From positions 9,974,549-10,038,548 of the forward strand of contig NC_033640.1 in NCBI RefSeq assembly GCF_001540865.1: 64,000 nt of DNA, written 5' to 3'. The translations under genes and the position numbers were made by a program. The DNA comes from Ananas comosus (lineage: Eukaryota; Streptophyta; Magnoliopsida; Poales; Bromeliaceae). Shown one piece after another: positions 59,262 through 64,000 of the stretch (positions are counted from its first letter, which is position 1; every line of letters starts with the position of its first letter). The notes under the pieces are model-generated. The model made no database searches. It worked only from the letters and a program-made list of their open reading frames with translations, and was not told where the DNA came from.

Positions 59262-61630
59262 CTCTACGGTAATCAAAACTCCGGATAAATCCTTGCCCTT
59301 TGCGAAGGCCAAAAAGTCAGATAACTTCATGAAATTTCCTGCATTTTTGTATCTTGGGTTTCTTTGCAGATGGTAAATGCTCTCGGGAGCTGAAATCATA
59401 GCTGCAAAAGAAAGAAAAACAATTATTAAAAAATTGTGCGTGAATATATAAAAAGAAAAATAAGCTGCATTTTCTTAAATCATGTGACGGAATTCTATGT
59501 CATTACTTATGTTAGACTTAGATTTGTCAAAATCAACTTACGTTGTAAGGTCTTAATCTCAGCCCAAGTGAGATTGAAGGTGAAAATGCCAGGACCACTC
59601 TGAAGCTCCCGGATAACAGAGGAGAGACTGCTGAAGTTTGATAAGGAAACAGTAGTATCATCCATCAAATTAATAGAACTCATGCATATAGGTATCCTAT
59701 CTTCAGTTACTTGAACGGGACAGTCAATAACATCAGCGCCATCATCAACTGCTTTTTGATAAGCCAAATCGGTACAGTCCGGGTAGTCTCCACTCGCACC
59801 ATAGTGTGAGATAATTACAGGCTTTCCTGCAGTTTAATAGAAAGAAGAGGAGTTAGAGTCGATAAATCATTACACTGTAGAAAAAAGCTCAGAGGCTTCG
59901 AGAATAAAAGAAACATACCGTGATCCAAGCTGCTTTTGTTTAAGCTGGAGAAGCAACCTGCATAGATGGAGACATGTTAATTCACTAGGTAAGGAAATTT
60001 TATTTTGCCCCAACACGAAGGTCAAATTAATTGCCCTTCATGAACTTCACTACGTATAATTATGGATAGTTACACGGAAGGTGTAACTAGAAATCATAGT
60101 TTAGCTCCAACCAAAACCAAGCAATGTTTCCGTCAATCCACATTGCTGACAACAATGAAATTTCTTCTAATCTAATATTGATAAGAAGAATTCTATTGTC
60201 ATGTTAAGTTATTAAAACAATCGCATGCCATTGCTACGATGATAATTCTCTCGACTATGGTATCAGAATTGTAGCATAAACTGCAAGCCACATATCTGCC
60301 AACAATTATTCACATGATAGCAAATATTCATAATAATATATCAGTAGAAACATACCTACAGCCTCTGATGGGGTTATAGGGAAGTCCGACACCACACCAT
60401 CGACAGAGAAAATGCCATTGTCAATGAAATTGAGATACTCAGCCAACGGATCATAACTGTAGTTGTAGCTAAACGAGTTGTCATTCGCAAAATCTGCAGC
60501 ATAAATTTCCAGCCCTGCTTTATGGGCATCAGTCACAACCGAAGTAGAGGGCTGTAAATAATTGTCGGACGTCACAGGCCATATATAGTTTTTCGGAACA
60601 AGAATCCCGGATGCGAAGGTCTTAATGAAAGTAAGGTTCTTCAACAGTGAACCGTATGTTTGGTTCGTCGAAGGTTCAGCAATTGTTGCATCAAGAAAGC
60701 GGAAGACGAGCTTCGTTTTGCTGCTTACTCTCGCAGCTATGCTGGTGAGGAAGCTAACTTCAGGAGATGAGATATAGCTTATAACAACACGCTTTGATAT
60801 TGCTATAATATAGTTTCTCATGCTAAGATTGTGTTGGGTGTAGAACATGTCATGCTGCATTTATTTNTATAGTTTCTCATGCTAAGATTGTGTTGGGTGT
60901 AGAACATGTCATGCTGCATTTATTTTTTTTAAAAAAAAAAAACATTGAAATTAGTTGTATAGTTAATTGAAAGAGGAATTTACAAGAAGGTTTATTAGTG
61001 ATTAGTGTAAGAGATCACCTGCACATTCAACCAAATAGCGGGTGACTTGAATTGAGATTCGATGTCCTCAACCCTGAATATAGCGAAAAGGCTGTAGTCG
61101 AATAGGTTGGTGCGAGTATAGATGGCCTGTTGTACTGCTCAAGTTGTAAAGGTGATCAGGATTGTAAAATACATATGATACAACACCAAATGGAATGCAT
61201 CCACACAATCTAAAAACATACAGAGACTGCATGAAATCTTTCATAACGCACCAAATTTCTGGTAGTTTCTGTATGCATAGAGCAATCCTGTTTTAGCCTG
61301 ATATGGATAAAAGCAACTTCAAATACTTTCACTTACGAGAAACTTGCGACAGCTCGGTGCTGTTATAGTCCACAGGAAACCACCCTGATGTCGCCACGCC
61401 GTTAACAACATAGTCCTTGCTTCCCTCAGGATAAAAGGATTGAATATTGGTGCAATTGTCCAACTTCAAATCCGGCAGGCAAATTCCAATGCTATCCTTC
61501 GTTAGCCGCACGTCACACCATAAAGTTGTAGCGGGCGAACTGGCGATCAATGCGAAACTATATGCACTTCCGCTGGAATCGGGGAATAACCCCGAGAAGC
61601 CACCCTTAGCTATTATAGCTGGAGCATTAC
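59262..61630 (-). CDS. Glycerophosphodiester phosphodiesterase-like protein (GDPDL), internal part only
   Basis: Six exons, 5' to 3': 61337-61630, 61019-61134, 60356-60854, 59919-59957, 59542-59826, 59262-59401; about 457 codons of an expected 750 or so. GDPDLs such as SHV3 are GPI-anchored cell-wall proteins with two GDPD-like domains that affect cellulose and pectin organisation. Domain 1 is seen in [20 protein letters not shown] and in [20 protein letters not shown] and [19 protein letters not shown]. Domain 2 begins with [20 protein letters not shown] and continues [20 protein letters not shown]. The usual HR of GDPD catalytic sites reads HY here, as is common in this family. The signal peptide exon and the C-terminal exons with the GPI signal are missing on either side, in or beyond the gaps. 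The first 59 bp of the third exon and its acceptor are duplicated across the N at 60867. Confidence 0.9.
60808..60926. repeat. 59-bp exact duplication around a single N (60867)
   Basis: Copy 1 (60808-60866) and copy 2 (60868-60926) are identical, running from TATAGTTTCTCATGCTAAG to TGCATTTATTT. Both contain the GDPDL exon start and its AG acceptor. An assembly join without merging is the simplest cause. Confidence 0.85.
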
Positions 61631-61806
61631 CTGCATTAGAAGAAGCAAGAAAAAAAACCCCACTTGTGAACTAGAAGTCATAATATACTTGAATCAAAAT
61701 AAATCAAAATGAATAAACAGCTTAGTGAGAGGATCAAACTGATTTGTCCCATCAACTCATTGTTCAAAACTTGCTTTCTTACAATATATCACTTGATCAT
61801 TTTGAT

Positions 61807-61906
61807 NNNNNNNNNNNNNNNNNNNNNNNNNNNNNNNNNNNNNNNNNNNNNNNNNNNNNNNNNNNNNNNNNNNNNNNNNNNNNNNNNNNNNNNNNNNNNN
61901 NNNNNN
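61807..61906. other. Assembly gap, 100 N
   Basis: Exactly 100 Ns. The first GDPDL exon and most of the BEL1-like gene are missing at its two sides. Open frames that run through the Ns are artefacts. Confidence 0.95.
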
Positions 61907-62179
61907 TTTGGTATGGAGGATTGGGACTTCCCCTCCTACAACAATGGTGGCCACAACTTGGGGAGCGGCGTCTCGTTAACGCTGGGCCTTCAACAGCACA
62001 ACGGCGGGGGGATGAGCCTATCGTTTGCGCCGCCCCCCGAACAGTCGACTCTCCTCTTCGCCAGAGACCATATCGACGACAACCAACCGGTTCACTTCTC
62101 CATGTTAGATGGAGAGGCACAGGCTCTCCCTTATAGGGACTTGATGGGTGCTCAGTTGCTCCATGACATGGCTGGATAA
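61907..62179 (+). CDS. BEL1-like homeodomain protein, C-terminal end
   Basis: The frame is open from the gap edge to TAA at 62177-62179 and gives the last 90 residues. It contains SGVSLTLGLQQHNGGG, a match to the ZIBEL motif (VSLTLGL) near the C-terminus of BELL proteins, and the typical end QPVHFSMLDGEAQALPYRDL then MGAQLLHDMAG. BELL proteins pair with KNOX homeodomain partners and regulate meristem and organ development. The SKY/BELL region and TALE homeodomain are absent and must lie in the gap. A GA-rich 3' UTR follows. Confidence 0.88.
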   Translation, partial: FGMEDWDFPSYNNGGHNLGSGVSLTLGLQQHNGGGMSLSFAPPPEQSTLLFARDHIDDNQPVHFSMLDGEAQALPYRDLMGAQLLHDMAG

Positions 62180-62740
62180 AAGAGAGAAAAAGAGAGAGAG
62201 AGAGAGAGGGCTCAAAGGACGGTGCAATTTTATAGAGAGAGAAACTGAGCACGTAGGTGAGGAAGTTTTTATCTATCTCCCTTGTAAAAAATTTGTTTAG
62301 GAAGTAGTAGTAATAGATAGTTTGCACTTTGTACGCTTGGGTTGCAGTGAGATGGTGCATCTATGATTGCATGGAATGGACAATAGGAGAGGGTGCAGTT
62401 GCAGTGTCTTTGTTAGAAGCTTAATTGCATGTACACGTCCAAATGTTTCAGTTGAAAAATATACATACAACTACTTCATTCAATTGTTGTATATATACTT
62501 TTCCTGATCGAGAAATGCTAAGACACCAACTAAAAGGAGAAGTAACGATCTCTGCAACCCGTTATTCAAGAGTTGTGGGGGGTTTACTAACCCCTTCCTG
62601 ATTTTTAGTTTAAAAAAGAAGAAAATAAAGCGATCGATATGACTTGTACTTACTACAAAGGTGGTTTAGGAGAGTTGTAACGTAGGATTACAATCCATAA
62701 GTGAATTGTAGACCTAGCATTGCTAATCTCTCTCTCTCTC

Positions 62741-63208
62741 TAACGACCCGACTCGCTAGCAATAATAACTTAATGGACCCAAACCACCAGCCCAAAATGT
62801 TTAAGCTCAGTTATTATTACTAGTGTGCGAGTCGTTACATTTAGTATTAGAGCCGATTCACCAACCTAAAGTGTGAGATGAGTGTTGGCTGAGATAGGGT
62901 CAGAATGACAGACTAAGACAGGGTCGGTAATTGACCGGCTAAATTAGGGTCGGAATGACAAAGGCTAGCGAAACAATCCTCACATTGCCTGATGATTTTG
63001 AGTTGTGTGTGTTTAGGGCTGACCAGGACGTCAGCGCCTAAACCGGGGGAGTCTACATGTGACACTCCAATAGTCCTATATCGGATAGTTATAACCAGAC
63101 GTGGGAGTATATAATCTTGATTGGCTGTATATAATAACTGAGCTTAAGCATTTTTGGCCAGTGGTTAAACCCAAAGAGTTATTATTGCTAGCGGGTCGGA
63201 TTGTTACA
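62741..63208. mobile_element. TIR element inserted in a CT microsatellite
   Basis: The left end TAACGACCCGACTCGCTAGC and the reverse complement of the right end (TGTAACAATCCGACCCGCTAG) match and continue to AATAATAACT. (CT)n lies directly on both sides, so the target duplication is hidden in the microsatellite. No coding capacity. Confidence 0.6.
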
Positions 63209-63605
63209 CTCTCTCTCTCAATATAATATAGCAACTGTATTTTGCCCTACTAGCTCTTGAACCTCTAATCAAGTTGCAATTTGGTGCTTGAATCTTCTCT
63301 AAATTAAGTTCCATATTTGATATCCGAAGCTTTTGAACTGCTTTTAATTTAATGAGTTAGAGGAAATATTATTACTAACCTGGCTTATTTATAAGTTTAT
63401 GCTTATCCAAAGTGTGCGCGTGCGCGCGCTCACGGCGAAACCATCAACATTTTCATTCCTCTCATACTATTAAGTTTTGGATAAATTGAAAATAGATACA
63501 GTTGAAAATGCACATATTATAACTACGTGTATCTTATTTGATCTGATGCATTAAAATGGTACACAAATTAAATAATATTTTTGGCTTGTACGCATTAAAA
63601 ACTAT

Positions 63606-64000
63606 GGGCGCGTTTGGTTCAAAATAAGGAACGGAATCGGAATTGGATTCATAATGGACAGAAATCAGAAACAGAATGATAAAACCTTTGGATATGTTTG
63701 GTTCAGAATATATAATAATCAGAATTGGTATGACTGATTCATATTTTCAATATTATCAAAAAAATAATTTAAATTAAATTAAATTAAAATACAAAATATA
63801 CAAAAATTTAAAATTGAGATGCACCTCAAAACATAAAATTAAATTTATAATTTCAATTCAAAATAAAAGTTAAATACTAAAAATTTACATCAAAATATTA
63901 AAATGATATGCTAAAAATTTAAATATAATTTTTAAAAATTTTAAATTTTAAATTGAGTGGACAATTCAAAATATAAAACTAATTTTTGATTTGATAAAAT
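63606..64000. mobile_element. Left part of a MITE with GCGCGTTTGGTTC terminus
   Basis: GGGCGCGTTTGGTTCAAAAT at 63606 is the common terminus of plant Harbinger/hAT MITEs and resembles the end of the element at 15575. A second TATGTTTGGTTCAGAAT at about 63695 suggests a nested or duplicated end. The right end is outside the window. Confidence 0.45.

Noticed and set aside
61709..62360. Open frames running through the 100-N gap
   Set aside because: Ns were translated as X; only the part from 61907 on the plus strand is real.

Overview
This is a plant nuclear genome window. It has spliced genes with GT-AG introns, AT-rich intergenic DNA and many small non-autonomous transposons. Several genes have very GC-rich first exons (receptor kinase, RING ligase, VIT), which is typical of monocots. 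A non-grass monocot such as pineapple would fit, but the sequence alone does not prove the species.

Layout from left to right: the tail of a LINE reverse transcriptase (2-298) and an old 400-bp tandem duplication; an LRR receptor-like pseudokinase cut by an in-frame TAG (1751-3686, +); a FLOURY 1-like GTD-binding protein (6182-6928, +); cytosolic glutamine synthetase in 13 exons (7837-10753, -); a membrane RING-H2 E3 ligase in 5 exons with a SINE and a MITE in its introns (12602-16767, -); a P-type PPR protein (20193-21998, +); a vacuolar iron transporter (23612-26128, -); a 5-kb transposon-rich stretch; nicastrin in 16 exons (31083-38221, -); two Mutator-like elements with perfect 9-bp target duplications, one carrying a GC-rich insert; an unrecognised secreted protein (40126-40728, -); eIF2D/ligatin in 9 exons (42448-48311, +); annexin D5-like in 6 exons (49130-52665, -); about 6 kb of repeats including a Helitron; an internal part of a GDPDL gene stranded between two 100-N gaps (59262-61630, -); and the last exon of a BEL1-like homeodomain gene (61907-62179, +). 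For the multi-exon genes the exon borders given were read from splice sites, and exon lengths and phases were checked to sum to open frames (the RING gene only if the N-induced frame slip is allowed for).

The genes are ordinary single-copy plant genes with no shared pathway; there is no operon or gene cluster. Two genes (nicastrin intron 3, eIF2D intron 4) need GC-AG introns.

The assembly needs care. Seven isolated single Ns occur. Four are flanked directly by near-identical duplications of 59 to 490 bp (4491, 25150, 26810, 60867) and a fifth (54500) starts a copy of sequence 1.1 kb upstream; these look like unmerged contig ends or haplotypes. One N (16672) shifts the reading frame of the RING gene. 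I found no strong case for a wholly new biological system. The most novel items are the C-x7-C secreted protein, the gene-fragment-carrying MULE, and a transposon family whose terminal hairpin keeps its TAAC loop while the stem sequence changes in a compensatory way.
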